A DNA stretch of 64,000 nt from positions 17,403-81,402 of the forward strand of contig NZ_JABUXR010000010.1 in NCBI RefSeq assembly GCF_014838745.1, written 5' to 3'. Under the pieces are notes generated by a model. That model saw only the letters and a program-made list of their open reading frames with translations, had not been told where the DNA came from and ran no database searches. The stretch comes from Limosilactobacillus urinaemulieris. Lineage in GTDB: Bacteria > Bacillota > Bacilli > Lactobacillales > Lactobacillaceae. Shown one piece after another: positions 24,780 to 36,181 of this stretch. The first letter of the stretch is position 1, and each line of letters begins with the position of its first letter. The position numbers and the translations under genes were made by a program.

Positions 24780-27254
24780 CTATTTTTTAAAATCAGTTGG
24801 CCGAACTCCTTCCATCCCGATCATCGGATCGATTTCTCCAGATTTAACCAATGCAGGAGTTAGAATCGTTTGTTTATCTTTAACTAACTTATCCTCCGAG
24901 GCGTCCCGATCACTAGTATGTTCTTCAATATTATCCGGTTCAAACTGCCCTTCTGTTCCCTGTTCAAGTGGCAATTCCAGTTTACCGTGATATTTCCAAA
25001 CATCAGTCAACCTCTTCACCAAACTAGTTTGTCGATTAACAGATTGACTATTAATGGCCGTAACAAAAGCATATGTCTCCCCAATCATTATTAGCTTATC
25101 AGCGGCCCGAGTAATAGCAGTGTAGAGGAGATTTCGCTGTAACATCCTACCAAATTCATGGACTAAGGGTAAAATTACCATCTTAAATTGACTGCCTTGA
25201 GATTTATGGATCGAAATACTATATGCCAAACGAATTTGTGACCACTCTAATCGTCCATAATTAACTTCATTCCCGTCAAAGTCAATCGTCATTGTGGCAT
25301 TCTTTTTTCCCTTGCTACCGCCATTTTCAATTGCAGTAATTCGACCAATATCACCGTTAAAAACGTTATTCTCTGGACTATTAACCAGTTGGAGCACCTT
25401 ATCACCAACCCGGAAAATCTGTCCCCGAAATTCAATCTCCTGCTTACTAGCGGCTGCCGGATTATAAACTGATTGAGAAAGATCGTTTAGTCGATCAACT
25501 CCCGCTGCGCCCCGATACATTGGTGCCAGGATTTGGAGATCATTAGCATCGTAACCGCGCTTTTGACTCATCTCAATAATTTGTTTCACAACCCCTGGTA
25601 ATTGCCGTGAGTGACACGCAATAAATGAACGGTCCGCCATTTTGACCGTTAAATTACTTGGAATTTTCCCTTCACGAATATCGTGAGCAAGGGGAATAAT
25701 TGTTGAGTCTGCTGCCTGACGATGAATCTTTTTTAATTCAATCCGTGGTAAGTCAGCGAACTCTAGTAAATCATGGAAAACCTGTCCAGGACCAACTGAA
25801 GGCAACTGATCCTTATCACCAACAAAGATAACGTGCATTGATGTCGGTATCGACTGAACCAGAACCTTAAACAACAATGTATCAACCATTGACATTTCGT
25901 CCACAATCAATAGTGATCCTTCAAGGTCCTTAGCGTTTAATTCTGTTGGCATTTCACGACCATTCAATCCTAGTAAGCGGTGAATCGTGCTTGCTGGCAA
26001 ATCAGTTGCCTCACTCATTCGCTTAGCGGCCCGACCAGTTGGTGCAGCAAGCAAAATTGGAAATGCCTTTTCCTTATACTGATTTGGATCAAGTGCAATT
26101 TCATGAAGTTCAGCAAATGCCTCAACGACACCCTTAATAATTGTTGTTTTCCCAGTTCCTGGTCCCCCGGTAAGGAGCATTACCTTGGAAGTTAATGCCG
26201 TTTTGATCGCTTCTGTTTGAATTTCATCATATTTGATTCCAGTTTTTACTGGAAGGTTTTCCAGAATTGTCGTAATTTGCTTCCCGTTTTTTGCCTCGTC
26301 CTGATTTTGACAAAGTCGATGTAAATTTTCGGCAATTTGCCATTCAGCCTTATACAGACTTGCCGGATAAATCCGTTTATCTTCATACTGAATGGTCCCA
26401 TTTTTTTCCATTTCAACAATCTGTTGAGTAACCTTAGCAGTTGGAATCGGTTGGCCATTAGTATCAGAAAGCAAGCGCATACTTTCCTGAAGCAACGGCT
26501 TAGCGCTGGTATAAGTATCGCCACTCATCATTGTTAAATCATCAATTGACTGGATAATGGACGCTGAAATTCGTCGTTGATCATCTGCAGGAATTCCCAT
26601 TTTAATGGCCACATGATCCGCCCGCTTGAAACTAATTCCGTCAATATCTTGAACAAGCTGGTATGGATTTTCACTAATAATATGAAGAGTTTCATCCCCA
26701 TAACGATCAAAAATGGCACTGCTAAGATTACTGCCAAACCCAAGGTCATTTAACCCAATGATAATTTGGTCCATCCCCTGATTAGCGTTCAGGTTCTCAA
26801 CAAGACTAGTTCGAACTGCTTCACGTAATTTCAAACCATCAAGAATATGCGGATCAGCAGTAATCTTATCAATTGCATGGATGCCTAATTGATCAACAAT
26901 CTTTTCAGCGGTCTTTTTCCCTACTCCAGGGAACTGCTTGCCAGCGAGGAAATTAATAATTCCCTCTTTACTGGTTGGCTGGTTAGCATGATATGAACTT
27001 GCCTGGAATTGGCGACCATATTTAGGGTGATCAATTAATTTACCCTCAAAGCGATATGTTTGATCATCACGGAGATCACCGAAACTCCCCGTAACCGTTA
27101 TTTCACTTTCATTCCAATCAAAATTAGCATCTTCCACCGAAACTAACAAAACCTTATAAAAAGAATCAGGACTGTCAAAAATGTCTGATTGTACTTGACC
27201 AATAAAAAAGGATGGCTCTTCTGGCGTCTCAAATAGGTTAATTTCTTCTGCCAT
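24780..27254 (-). CDS. recD2: ATP-dependent RecD-like DNA helicase (RecD2)
   Basis: RecD2 is a 5'-3' superfamily 1 helicase found in bacteria without RecBCD and is involved in repair and replication restart. The 824-residue product has an N-terminal OB/HhH region (FPGVGKKTAEKIV), Walker A LTGGPGTGKTT, Walker B IVDEMSMVD, motif III VGDKDQLPSVGPGQV and the C-terminal SIHKSQGSQF and AITRAADKL motifs. The ATG at 27254 is chosen because AGGAAGG is 9 nt upstream; an ATG at 27263 abuts it. It follows the TPR gene by 24 bp. Confidence 0.94.
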   Translation of the reverse strand: MAEEINLFETPEEPSFFIGQVQSDIFDSPDSFYKVLLVSVEDANFDWNESEITVTGSFGDLRDDQTYRFEGKLIDHPKYGRQFQASSYHANQPTSKEGIINFLAGKQFPGVGKKTAEKIVDQLGIHAIDKITADPHILDGLKLREAVRTSLVENLNANQGMDQIIIGLNDLGFGSNLSSAIFDRYGDETLHIISENPYQLVQDIDGISFKRADHVAIKMGIPADDQRRISASIIQSIDDLTMMSGDTYTSAKPLLQESMRLLSDTNGQPIPTAKVTQQIVEMEKNGTIQYEDKRIYPASLYKAEWQIAENLHRLCQNQDEAKNGKQITTILENLPVKTGIKYDEIQTEAIKTALTSKVMLLTGGPGTGKTTIIKGVVEAFAELHEIALDPNQYKEKAFPILLAAPTGRAAKRMSEATDLPASTIHRLLGLNGREMPTELNAKDLEGSLLIVDEMSMVDTLLFKVLVQSIPTSMHVIFVGDKDQLPSVGPGQVFHDLLEFADLPRIELKKIHRQAADSTIIPLAHDIREGKIPSNLTVKMADRSFIACHSRQLPGVVKQIIEMSQKRGYDANDLQILAPMYRGAAGVDRLNDLSQSVYNPAAASKQEIEFRGQIFRVGDKVLQLVNSPENNVFNGDIGRITAIENGGSKGKKNATMTIDFDGNEVNYGRLEWSQIRLAYSISIHKSQGSQFKMVILPLVHEFGRMLQRNLLYTAITRAADKLIMIGETYAFVTAINSQSVNRQTSLVKRLTDVWKYHGKLELPLEQGTEGQFEPDNIEEHTSDRDASEDKLVKDKQTILTPALVKSGEIDPMIGMEGVRPTDFKK

Positions 27255-27278
27255 GAAAGTCATCCTTCCTTAAACTTA

Positions 27279-27971
27279 TTATTTATCATTTTGCGGCTTT
27301 TGCGTTGCTTGTAATGTCTTTTCAATTTCAGCAATCCGCTTTTCACTCTTTGTGTAGTAATCTAAGTCAAGCTGTCGTGCTTGATTCAAGTAATCCTTGT
27401 ATGGTTCTCCAAGGACCATTGCTACTAATCCACGGTTAAATTGTGTATCTGCTCGACCAGGGTGGTGCTTTAAAATTGCATCATAGTACGATGCAGCCTG
27501 CTTAAATTCACCCAAGGCAAGAAGAGCATCCCCCAGCGCCTGATCAATTTCTGGATCTTCCGGCCGTAATTCATGGGCTGTTAAGCCATAAGCAACGGCC
27601 TGCTTATACTGCTTTTTCTTACTGTAGCTTTGGGCGAGCATCAGGTAGGAATCAGCCTTTAATTTCTTATCGTCAATCTTGTTGTAAAGCTTAATCGCTT
27701 GATCAACCTTACCAACTTCATAGTATAAGTTTCCAAGACCATAATTTAATAGGTTTTGAGCTTCCTGATCACCCTTAGCCTCAAGAATCCCTAAAGCCTT
27801 CATAAATAGTTCTTCAGCTTGGGCATAATCCTGAAGGCGAGTTAACAACGATCCCAAGTCATAATAGTTATTAGCTTTATCAGGATATTCATCAATCGCG
27901 GTAATCAGCTTATGTACTAAACGTTCTGTTTGTTTCTTTTGTTCTTCACGGTTAGTCTGTTGTTCAGTCAT
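27279..27971 (-). CDS. Tetratricopeptide repeat protein
   Basis: The 230-residue soluble protein is built of about five TPR units, with typical Gly/Ala/Tyr and Pro spacing (for example YYDLGSLLTRLQDYAQAEELF and NLLNYGLGNLYYEVGKVDQA). No catalytic motif is present. TPR proteins serve as scaffolds, and the partner is unknown. It sits between a histidine phosphatase gene and recD2, all closely spaced, so probably co-transcribed. Confidence 0.85.
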   Translation of the reverse strand: MTEQQTNREEQKKQTERLVHKLITAIDEYPDKANNYYDLGSLLTRLQDYAQAEELFMKALGILEAKGDQEAQNLLNYGLGNLYYEVGKVDQAIKLYNKIDDKKLKADSYLMLAQSYSKKKQYKQAVAYGLTAHELRPEDPEIDQALGDALLALGEFKQAASYYDAILKHHPGRADTQFNRGLVAMVLGEPYKDYLNQARQLDLDYYTKSEKRIAEIEKTLQATQKPQNDK

Positions 27972-27986
27972 TTAAATCCACTCTCC

Positions 27987-28643
27987 TCAGATTGTATCAG
28001 TCGGATCAACATTAGCCTTATGCAAGTACGAAGTATCATTCCACTTTTCCAATTCAAAATGTTCAGCATCATCTGTAGTCAGGATAGTAGTGGAAGTATT
28101 ACTAAGGCCACCACGATCCTTCAGGTGTGCCAGAGGCGTTCCCACAAGAGCATTGATACTAGCATTAAGGGCTGCCCCATGAGAAACAATTAAGATTGAC
28201 CCATGCGGATCATTTCGGCAAAACTCTTTAATGGCTGCCCCCATGCGGTTAATCACCTGCGCAAAGCTTTCACTTTCTACGATAGAACTATCATACTTGT
28301 CCGGATGATGGCGGAAATTTTTTAACACATCAGGCCACTTTTTAGCAACCGCATCGAAATGCATTCCCTCCATTTTTCCCAAATTAAATTCTTTTAACCG
28401 ACTATCAATTGTTAGAGGAACCGGACGATTGAGGTACTGTAATAGTGTCATTGCCGTTACCCGAGCGCGTTTTAACGGGCTGGCATAGACATGATTAATC
28501 GGAACATCTTTTAATGATTCCGCAAGCAATTCAATTTCCTTATAGCTTTGATCAAGTAGCGGTGAATCACCGTTAGCACCTTGGTATCGTGATTCAAGAT
28601 TCCATTGTGTTTTTCCGTGACGGATTAAGTAAACTTTAGTCAT
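27987..28643 (-). CDS. Histidine phosphatase family protein
   Basis: This is a phosphoglycerate mutase-like phosphatase of 218 residues. The catalytic LIRHGKTQWN motif is at the N-terminus, the second-half catalytic His lies in IVSHGAALN, and ASPLKRARVTA is the usual phosphate-pocket loop. It is cofactor-independent-phosphatase-like rather than a glycolytic mutase, by the small size and lack of the mutase-specific insertion. The substrate is not evident. Confidence 0.87.
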   Translation of the reverse strand: MTKVYLIRHGKTQWNLESRYQGANGDSPLLDQSYKEIELLAESLKDVPINHVYASPLKRARVTAMTLLQYLNRPVPLTIDSRLKEFNLGKMEGMHFDAVAKKWPDVLKNFRHHPDKYDSSIVESESFAQVINRMGAAIKEFCRNDPHGSILIVSHGAALNASINALVGTPLAHLKDRGGLSNTSTTILTTDDAEHFELEKWNDTSYLHKANVDPTDTI

Positions 28644-28713
28644 ATTATTCGACCTTTTTCCTCTATTTTAACAAAAATTAATCGCCGTGTTCCAAACTTT
28701 TCTAAATATGTAT

Positions 28714-28755
28714 AGGGAAGCATACCACCTATATACTAATAACGGCATCTTCCCT
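28714..28755 (-). other. Stem-loop downstream of mnmA
   Basis: A 7-bp AGGGAAG/CTTCCCT stem (28749-28755 with 28714-28720) is extended by weaker inner pairs. It lies about 20 bp past the mnmA stop but has no T tract on the minus strand, so it is only a possible terminator. Confidence 0.35.
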
Positions 28756-28776
28756 ACTTTGCATTATTTTTATGTT

Positions 28777-29913
<1,137 letters not shown>

Positions 29914-30017
29914 TTAATCACCATCATTTCAAATAGATTCTGGAACAATCTACGATAGAAGGTCGCATGTTACCAGTGTGAACTATTGTATCAAAAGTTG
30001 CCAACTACTGCATTAAT

Positions 30018-30365
30018 TTACCCTTTTGTTACTAAAAAAACATTCCGCTTAAGCATTTCTTTTAAAATAAAATGATACTGCTCAACAAACTCCTTAGCAC
30101 GAGGGTGAGTAAAGATATTAATCTTCCGCATTCCATTTCCGGTAACTGTTTCCATTTTAAACCCAGTCAGATCAGCAGAAATCAGGATCCGGAGCTTAGC
30201 AACTGGCTTAAATGGATTGTCAGTATCAACACTTCCAACATACTCAAAATTTCCTCGTTTAGTTTCTTCAAACCCTAAATCAATCAGAGTGTAACGTTTA
30301 ACTTCTGGACTAAGTGAATATTTATCTGAATCTCCTTGAAGTTGAACTGTTTTTGCAAACTGCAT
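30018..30365 (-). CDS. DUF1831 family protein
   Basis: This 115-residue protein belongs to DUF1831, a family largely confined to Lactobacillales and found beside nifS-type desulfurases. It starts MQFAKTVQLQGD and has the LTGFKMETVTGNGMRKINIF segment. It overlaps the desulfurase stop by one base, so it is translationally coupled. A role as accessory or sulfur-handling partner of the desulfurase is inference from context. Confidence 0.85.
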   Translation of the reverse strand: MQFAKTVQLQGDSDKYSLSPEVKRYTLIDLGFEETKRGNFEYVGSVDTDNPFKPVAKLRILISADLTGFKMETVTGNGMRKINIFTHPRAKEFVEQYHFILKEMLKRNVFLVTKG

Positions 30366-31531
30366 TAGCCTTCAACTCCTTTAATCTTTTTTAGCTTATT
30401 AACAATTTCAATAATTGCATCAACCAGGCCATTAACCTCTTCTTCCGTATTTAACGCCCCAAAACTAATCCGAATTGATTCACTAATTCGTGGACTATCC
30501 TCACCAAACATCGCAGTTAGTACATGGGAAGGCTCAATACTTCCGGCAGTACATGCAGAACCACCCGAAACGGCATAACCAGCAAGATCGAGGTCGGTTT
30601 GCATTACATAGGTTGAAATCCCCTTAAACCATAAATTAAGAACATGGTTAAGGGGATTGGGGTCGAGCTGTCCATTGACCTCAAAATCAACTCCAGCATC
30701 CGTTAAACGTTTAACGATTAACTGCTTAAAGTGATAGTAACGTTCTTGACGGTTTTGCTTTTCTTCAGGCGTATCAATGGAAACTGCCTTAGCAAATGCC
30801 GCAATAGCTGGAACATTCTCGGTCCCGGCACGGCGCTTTGTCTCCTGATCACCACCGCGAACAAAACTAGGAAAACTAATCCCGTCGCGACGGTATAGAA
30901 AGCCAACCATCTTTGGACCATTCAGTTTATGGGCCGAGGTTGACATGAGGTCAATGTGATCAGCCTCAACATCAATTGGTAAAAGGCCATAAGCTTGAAC
31001 TGCATCCGTATGGAACCATGCTTGGTGATCTTTTAAAATTTCACCAATTTCATGAATTGGCATTCGACTACCGACTTCATTATTTCCCATCATGATTGAC
31101 ACAAGAATCGTATCGTCCCGTAAGGCTGCCTTAAAATCCGCTAATGAAATGTTGCCATTCTCATCAACTGGCAGGTAGGTAACATCAAACCCCAATGATT
31201 CTAAATAATGTAATGGCTTCAAAATTGCTTCATGTTCAATTGCGGTGGTAATGATATGCTTACTAAGATTCTGTCGCGTTAATGCCGTCTGAATTATTGC
31301 GGTATTATCGCTTTCGGTTCCCCCACTAGTAAAGACAATTTCTTCATCCTTAGCGTTAATACTTTGAGCAATTACATGACGACTATTTTCAAGGACTAAT
31401 TTGGAGTGACGACCGTAAGAATATCCCGTTGAAGCATTTCCCCAGGTATTTTCCGTTTGCTTTATCAGCTCATCAATCACCGGCTTTGTCATTGGTGTTG
31501 TTGCTGCATTATCGAAATATACTTCACTCAC
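30365..31531 (-). CDS. Cysteine desulfurase (NifS/IscS type)
   Basis: This PLP enzyme takes sulfur from cysteine as a protein persulfide for tRNA thiolation and other uses. The 388-residue product has FTSGGTESDN near the N-terminus, the PLP lysine in TSAHKLNGPK, and the catalytic Cys in GSACTAGS. The short active-site loop with SACTAGS marks the NifS/IscS class. With mnmA and DUF1831 following, delivery of sulfur to MnmA is the likely main job (YrvO-like). Confidence 0.94.
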   Translation of the reverse strand: MSEVYFDNAATTPMTKPVIDELIKQTENTWGNASTGYSYGRHSKLVLENSRHVIAQSINAKDEEIVFTSGGTESDNTAIIQTALTRQNLSKHIITTAIEHEAILKPLHYLESLGFDVTYLPVDENGNISLADFKAALRDDTILVSIMMGNNEVGSRMPIHEIGEILKDHQAWFHTDAVQAYGLLPIDVEADHIDLMSTSAHKLNGPKMVGFLYRRDGISFPSFVRGGDQETKRRAGTENVPAIAAFAKAVSIDTPEEKQNRQERYYHFKQLIVKRLTDAGVDFEVNGQLDPNPLNHVLNLWFKGISTYVMQTDLDLAGYAVSGGSACTAGSIEPSHVLTAMFGEDSPRISESIRISFGALNTEEEVNGLVDAIIEIVNKLKKIKGVEG

Positions 31532-31546
31532 TCTTCATGTGCCTCC

Positions 31547-32242
31547 CTATTTATTCAAATCCGCAAAGAGTTGTAATAGCATCTTAGCGGAACGCTTACC
31601 AGCATCGATAATAAATTGGTCAAAACTAACTCCGGCATCTTCGTCCCCAGTATCAGACATTGCCCGAACGACAACGTACGGGACATTATGATCGGTCGCA
31701 ACCTGACCCACAGCTGCCCCTTCCATTTCACTTGATAGTGCATCAGGGAAGTAATGAAGGATCTCTTGGATCGCATCCTTACTAGCAATAAATTGATCCC
31801 CAGAAACGATTAGCCCGCGTTTAACGTTTAAGCCGGTCTGTTCACCAGCCTTTTCAATAGCTTGTCCCCACTTTGCAGATGCCTTAAAGCGGGGTTCTTT
31901 CCCTGGTAATTGACCATAAGCATAGTCAAACGCCCGGGCATCAACGTCATGATAGGCTGTCTCACTTGAAATGACAACATCGCCAACATGGAGTCCATGG
32001 CCAATTCCACCTGCAGATCCAGAATTAATCACTACATCAACCTCAAAATCTGTAATTAAGTGTTCTGTTGTGATTCCAGCTTCAACCTTACCAATGCCGG
32101 ATTCAACTAAAATAACATTCTGGTTATCAATTTGTCCAGAATAGTATTTTTTACCGCCGATTTCCTTTACCTGTTCATTCTCTAGTGCCGCTGTCAATTC
32201 CTTAATTTCTTCTGGCATTGCGCAAATAATTCCAAACTTCAT
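31547..32242 (-). CDS. mtnN: 5'-methylthioadenosine/S-adenosylhomocysteine nucleosidase
   Basis: MtnN (Pfs) cleaves adenine from methylthioadenosine and S-adenosylhomocysteine, recycling SAM by-products and feeding LuxS. The 231-residue product has the N-terminal IICAMPEE, the GSAGGI loop and the C-terminal SSEMEGAAVGQVA and AMSDTGDED active-site segments. The ATG at 32242 is chosen over one at 32251 because AAGG directly abuts the latter. It is in a run with nudF and a small membrane protein gene upstream. Confidence 0.95.
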   Translation of the reverse strand: MKFGIICAMPEEIKELTAALENEQVKEIGGKKYYSGQIDNQNVILVESGIGKVEAGITTEHLITDFEVDVVINSGSAGGIGHGLHVGDVVISSETAYHDVDARAFDYAYGQLPGKEPRFKASAKWGQAIEKAGEQTGLNVKRGLIVSGDQFIASKDAIQEILHYFPDALSSEMEGAAVGQVATDHNVPYVVVRAMSDTGDEDAGVSFDQFIIDAGKRSAKMLLQLFADLNK

Positions 32243-32253
32243 TCTCTTCATCC

Positions 32254-32499
32254 TTACTTTACAAAAAATAAAATTAAATAAACGATTATAATAGCGACTA
32301 CTAAGCTAATAATGGCAATATTTAACCGTTTTCGTAGCCGTTGCATCTTCTGCTCACTGGTTAGCTGTTCCTGCTCAATTTTCTGATCAGTACGAGAAAG
32401 CTGTTGCTCCTCTTTACTATCATTAGAAATGGTCGTCTGTTGCTGACGATACTGTTGGCGCGTCAGTCGTTCATTATTGTTTTGCGGATCCTTATCCAT
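32254..32499 (-). CDS. Small hypothetical membrane protein
   Basis: This 81-residue protein has a polar, Gln/Glu-rich N-terminal half (about 1-55, probably coiled) and a single C-terminal membrane helix (about 60-79, IAIISLVVAIIIVYLILFFV). I do not recognise a named family. It overlaps the end of nudF by 8 bp and precedes mtnN by 11 bp, so it is part of that operon. The tail-anchored layout suggests a cytoplasmic domain facing inward. Confidence 0.7.
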   Translation of the reverse strand: MDKDPQNNNERLTRQQYRQQQTTISNDSKEEQQLSRTDQKIEQEQLTSEQKMQRLRKRLNIAIISLVVAIIIVYLILFFVK

Positions 32500-33043
32500 G
32501 ATTATTCATCCCTCGCCAATAATAAATTGCCATAATCGTCTTGGCGTCTTCGATTTGTCCTTCATCAATCATCTTTAATGCCTCATCAAGGGTAACCTTC
32601 TCTAATACCAACTGCTCATCACGATCTTGAGGCAGTTCATTTTCAACCGGGGTTAAATCTGTCGCTAAGTACAGTGTCATAAATTCATCCATCACCCCGA
32701 TCGATGTATAGAATGATGAAATTTTCTTGATTGTTCCTGCCTTTAGACGGGTTTCCTCATTCAATTCGCGCTTAGCAGCATGGAGGGCATCACGACTATC
32801 ACGTGAATCAACCTTTCCTGCAGGGATTTCCAGGGTCGTATTATGAATTGGCGAGCGCCATTGCTTTTCCAAAATCATTTTATGATCTGCAGTTAAGGCC
32901 AGGATTGCCACTGCTGGAGCATGATGAACAATTTCACGTTGTGCTTTTAAACCTTTTGGAGTTTCAACCTCTTCAACAGCAACCTTAATTAATTTACCGT
33001 CGAAAACATCCTTCTCACTTAATGTTTTTTCTTCAAAGTTCAT
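32492..33043 (-). CDS. nudF: NUDIX hydrolase, ADP-ribose pyrophosphatase type
   Basis: The 183-residue enzyme likely hydrolyses ADP-ribose to AMP and ribose-5-phosphate. The Nudix region starts at PAGKVDSRD and runs into AAKRELNEET, which gives the REUxEE core, though the spacing from the first Gly is about two residues longer than the standard box. The start is the ATG at 33043 with GAGG 8 nt upstream; the upstream 11 codons overlap the preceding gene. It is close to the cold-shock gene and mtnN. Confidence 0.88.
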   Translation of the reverse strand: MNFEEKTLSEKDVFDGKLIKVAVEEVETPKGLKAQREIVHHAPAVAILALTADHKMILEKQWRSPIHNTTLEIPAGKVDSRDSRDALHAAKRELNEETRLKAGTIKKISSFYTSIGVMDEFMTLYLATDLTPVENELPQDRDEQLVLEKVTLDEALKMIDEGQIEDAKTIMAIYYWRGMNNHG

Positions 33044-33044
33044 T

Positions 33045-33260
33045 TTAATAGCCTCGCTTACTGAGTCGTTGAACATGTGCCGCTTGTGGTACGCGCTTTC
33101 CTTGAACGATAACTAACGCAACCCGTTCTCCAGGAGTTAAAATTCTTAAGCCGTGACCTTCAATTCCCGTATAATGAACGAAAACTTCGCCTTCATGGGG
33201 AACAGTGATGAATCCCCAGCCCTTTTCACGATCAAAGCTTTTGACTGTGCCTTGTAACAT
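33045..33260 (-). CDS. Cold-shock-domain protein
   Basis: This is a 71-residue single-domain nucleic-acid-binding protein. RNP1 (KGWGFI) and RNP2 (VFVHY) are present, and the start MLQGTVKSFD is typical. The C-terminal half is less like CspA-type proteins than usual (a GERVALVIVQG strand and a basic tail), so it may be a diverged paralogue rather than a major cold-shock protein. Its start ATG at 33260 has AGGTG 6 nt upstream. It lies just before nudF. Confidence 0.87.
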   Translation of the reverse strand: MLQGTVKSFDREKGWGFITVPHEGEVFVHYTGIEGHGLRILTPGERVALVIVQGKRVPQAAHVQRLSKRGY

Positions 33261-33273
33261 TAATTTCACCTAC

Positions 33274-33314
33274 AATAAAAAATACCAAGCAACATAAACG
33301 TCACTTGGTATTTT
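33274..33314 (-). terminator. Terminator of ileS
   Basis: A perfect 11-bp stem (33304-33314 with 33279-33289) is followed on the minus strand by TTTTATTG. Confidence 0.85.
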
Positions 33315-33349
33315 ACAACGCTAACTAGGTGTTTGTCATTGATGGGCAA

Positions 33350-36145
33350 CTATTTTTCTAAGCCTTCATCAACTGTTTCTGGGAAACTTTCCCGAACTAC
33401 CTTAGCACAACGAGCACAGAGAGTTGGGTAAGCTGGATCTGATCCAACATCTTCCTTAACCATCCGGCACCGTTGACAGGTTTCTCCTGGGGCAACACTG
33501 ACCTTGACCGCAACGCCATCATTGTATTGATCAGCATCAGCAGCTGCTTCATCAAGAGAATGAAGGTTAAGCTTTGAAACTCCCAATAATAATTGGACAT
33601 CCGCATCAAGGCTCTCTAATAGTTCCTTATTGTGTTCATTTACGTAAAGGTCAACTTGCGCTTCTAATGACTTACCAATCATCTTAGCGTTCCGCGCCTC
33701 TTCAAGACTCTTCAAGACGTGTGAACGAACTCCCATAAATTCAGACCACTTATCTAAAAGTCCTTCTTCACCATCAAAGTGGCGTACTTCTGGAATTTCA
33801 GTCAATTGTACGAATTCTTCCGGTTCGTTCATGTAACTCCAAACTTCTTCAGTTGTGTGAGGCAAGATTGGCGTAAGCAACTTAACCATTGTTAACAAGA
33901 TGTCATAGAAGACGGTTTGCATTGAACGCCGAGTTTGTGAATTTTCAGGTTCAATGTAGAGAACATCCTTGGCCACATTCATGTAGAAGGCAGACAAATC
34001 ATTGTTAACAAAGTTAATTAATAACCGATAAGCATCAAGGAAGTCGTAGTTATCAAAATCAGCACGCATCTTTTCAAGAAAATGATTAAGCTTAACGAGC
34101 ATGTACTGATCTACGGAATTCAAATACTCGTAGGAAACAGTATTTTCGTTTGCATCGAAATCACTAGTATTAGCAAGTAAGAACCGGAAAGTATTCCGTA
34201 ACTTACGATATGCTTCTGAGATCTGTTGGAAGGTTCCCATTGAAACCCGCACATCAGCAGAGGTATCAGCACTCATTACCCAAAGACGAATAATTTCGGC
34301 CCCCATTTGTTGGACAACCTTATTCGGATCAATAACGTTTCCTTGGGACTTGCTCATCTTGTTACCACGCTTATCAAGGGTAAATCCTTGGGAAACAATC
34401 TCCTTATATGGAGCATGACCAGAACAAACAACACTAGTAATCAAGCTGGAATTGAACCATCCACGGTACTGATCAGATCCTTCAAGGTAAAGGTCAGCTG
34501 GATAAGTCAAGTAATCCCGCTCAGCTAGAACCCCCTGATGGGAAGAACCGGAGTCAAACCAAACGTCCATAATATCGGTTTCCTTAGTAAACTTACCATG
34601 AGGTGAATGTTCGTTAGTGTATCCTTCTGGGAGAAGATCCTTTGCGTCACGTTCAAACCAAACATTAGAACCATATTTTCTAAAGAGATCTGCAACATGA
34701 TTGATCGTTTCTTCTTCCATAATTGGTGTACCATCTTCAGCGTAGAAGATTGGCAGTGGCACACCCCAAACACGTTGCCGTGAAATTACCCAGTCGCCAC
34801 GATCCTTAATCATATTGCGAAGACGAACTTTCCCCCATTCTGGGTGGTACTTAACATCTTCTAAGGCATCTAAGATATTTTGACGCATCTTTTCAATGGA
34901 TACGAACCACTGATCCGTTGCCCGGAAAATGATTGGCTTCTTTGTCCGCCAGTCGAATGGATAACTGTGCTTTAATGGTTCTTCAAGAAGAAGAGCATTA
35001 TTATCTTCAAGTTTTTGCAGTGAAATATCATCAGCCTTTTGGTAGAAGACCCCATCAAAGTCGTCACCGTTTTCCTTTGTCAAGACTCCCTGATCATTAA
35101 TTGGGGCGAAAATTGGCAAGTCATATTTTTTACCAAAGTTGTAGTCATCATCACCATATCCTGGAGCGGTGTGAACAAGTCCAGTACCAGCATCAGCAGT
35201 AATGTAATCAGCAACACCAACCAAGAGTTCACGATCAAGGTATGGGTGCTGAGTGGTTAATCCTTCCAGATCCTTACCAGCGACATGCTTAACTACTTGA
35301 TAATCTTCCCAACCAAGTTTCTCTGCTAAGCCTTCCAAAAGTTCTGTTGCGACAACAAATTGCCGTTCATCATTGGCGGGCTTAACGACTGAGTAGTCAA
35401 ACTTAGCATTTACTGCTACCGCTTCAGATGCTGGAACAGTCCATGGAGTAGTAGTCCAGACAACTAGGTAGGTATTACTATCAAGGACATCCTTACCATC
35501 TTTGACTTGTTCAACAAAGAAGGCTGTTTTAGCAGTAACATCGTGGTATTCAACTTCAGCTTCTGCTAATGCTGATTCGGATGACCATGACCAGTAAACT
35601 GGCTTCTTGGCTTGGTATAAGAGCCCCTTCTTAGCAAATTCACCAAAAACATGAATCTGTGCAGCTTCAAATTCCTTATTCAAGGTTAGGTATGGATGAT
35701 CCCAATCACCGCTTACCCCTAACCGTTTGAAATCCTTTCGTTGCTTATCAACTTGTTCCAAAGCATACTTCCGACAAAGGTCACGGAATTCTGTTAGGCT
35801 CATCTTCTTCCGGTCATAACCAGCCTTCGTCAATTGGTGTTCAATCGGCAATCCGTGAGTATCCCAACCAGGAACGTATGGCGACCGGAAACCGCTCATT
35901 GACTTGTAACGAACGATAAAGTCCTTGGAAATCTTATTCATGGCGTGACCAATGTGAATGTTACCATTGGCGTATGGAGGGCCATCGTGAAGAACAAACG
36001 TTGGCTTCCCCTCATTTAATTTTTGGCGTAATTCATATACTTTATTTTCTTCCCAAACACTTTCACGTTGCGCTTCAGTGACTGGTAATTTCCCCCGCAT
36101 TGGGAACTTAGTCTTTCCCAAGTTTAATGTGTCTTTAACTCGCAT
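33350..36145 (-). CDS. ileS: Isoleucyl-tRNA synthetase
   Basis: IleS charges tRNA-Ile and edits mischarged valine. The 931-residue class I enzyme has the HIGH motif in [13 protein letters not shown], the CP1 editing domain, KMSKS in [10 protein letters not shown], and a C-terminal zinc-binding region (CQRC with LCARC). The start is the ATG at 36145 with AAAGGAG 8 nt upstream. It is the last gene after divIVA and is preceded by a T-box leader, so it responds to uncharged tRNA-Ile. Confidence 0.97.
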   Translation of the reverse strand: MRVKDTLNLGKTKFPMRGKLPVTEAQRESVWEENKVYELRQKLNEGKPTFVLHDGPPYANGNIHIGHAMNKISKDFIVRYKSMSGFRSPYVPGWDTHGLPIEHQLTKAGYDRKKMSLTEFRDLCRKYALEQVDKQRKDFKRLGVSGDWDHPYLTLNKEFEAAQIHVFGEFAKKGLLYQAKKPVYWSWSSESALAEAEVEYHDVTAKTAFFVEQVKDGKDVLDSNTYLVVWTTTPWTVPASEAVAVNAKFDYSVVKPANDERQFVVATELLEGLAEKLGWEDYQVVKHVAGKDLEGLTTQHPYLDRELLVGVADYITADAGTGLVHTAPGYGDDDYNFGKKYDLPIFAPINDQGVLTKENGDDFDGVFYQKADDISLQKLEDNNALLLEEPLKHSYPFDWRTKKPIIFRATDQWFVSIEKMRQNILDALEDVKYHPEWGKVRLRNMIKDRGDWVISRQRVWGVPLPIFYAEDGTPIMEEETINHVADLFRKYGSNVWFERDAKDLLPEGYTNEHSPHGKFTKETDIMDVWFDSGSSHQGVLAERDYLTYPADLYLEGSDQYRGWFNSSLITSVVCSGHAPYKEIVSQGFTLDKRGNKMSKSQGNVIDPNKVVQQMGAEIIRLWVMSADTSADVRVSMGTFQQISEAYRKLRNTFRFLLANTSDFDANENTVSYEYLNSVDQYMLVKLNHFLEKMRADFDNYDFLDAYRLLINFVNNDLSAFYMNVAKDVLYIEPENSQTRRSMQTVFYDILLTMVKLLTPILPHTTEEVWSYMNEPEEFVQLTEIPEVRHFDGEEGLLDKWSEFMGVRSHVLKSLEEARNAKMIGKSLEAQVDLYVNEHNKELLESLDADVQLLLGVSKLNLHSLDEAAADADQYNDGVAVKVSVAPGETCQRCRMVKEDVGSDPAYPTLCARCAKVVRESFPETVDEGLEK

Positions 36146-36181
36146 ATGCAATTCTCCTTTCTCAATTAACAATTAATAACT

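Noticed and set aside
33045-33269. GTG start three codons upstream for the cold-shock gene
   Set aside because: The GTG is inside the AGGTG ribosome site; the ATG at 33260 has proper spacing.
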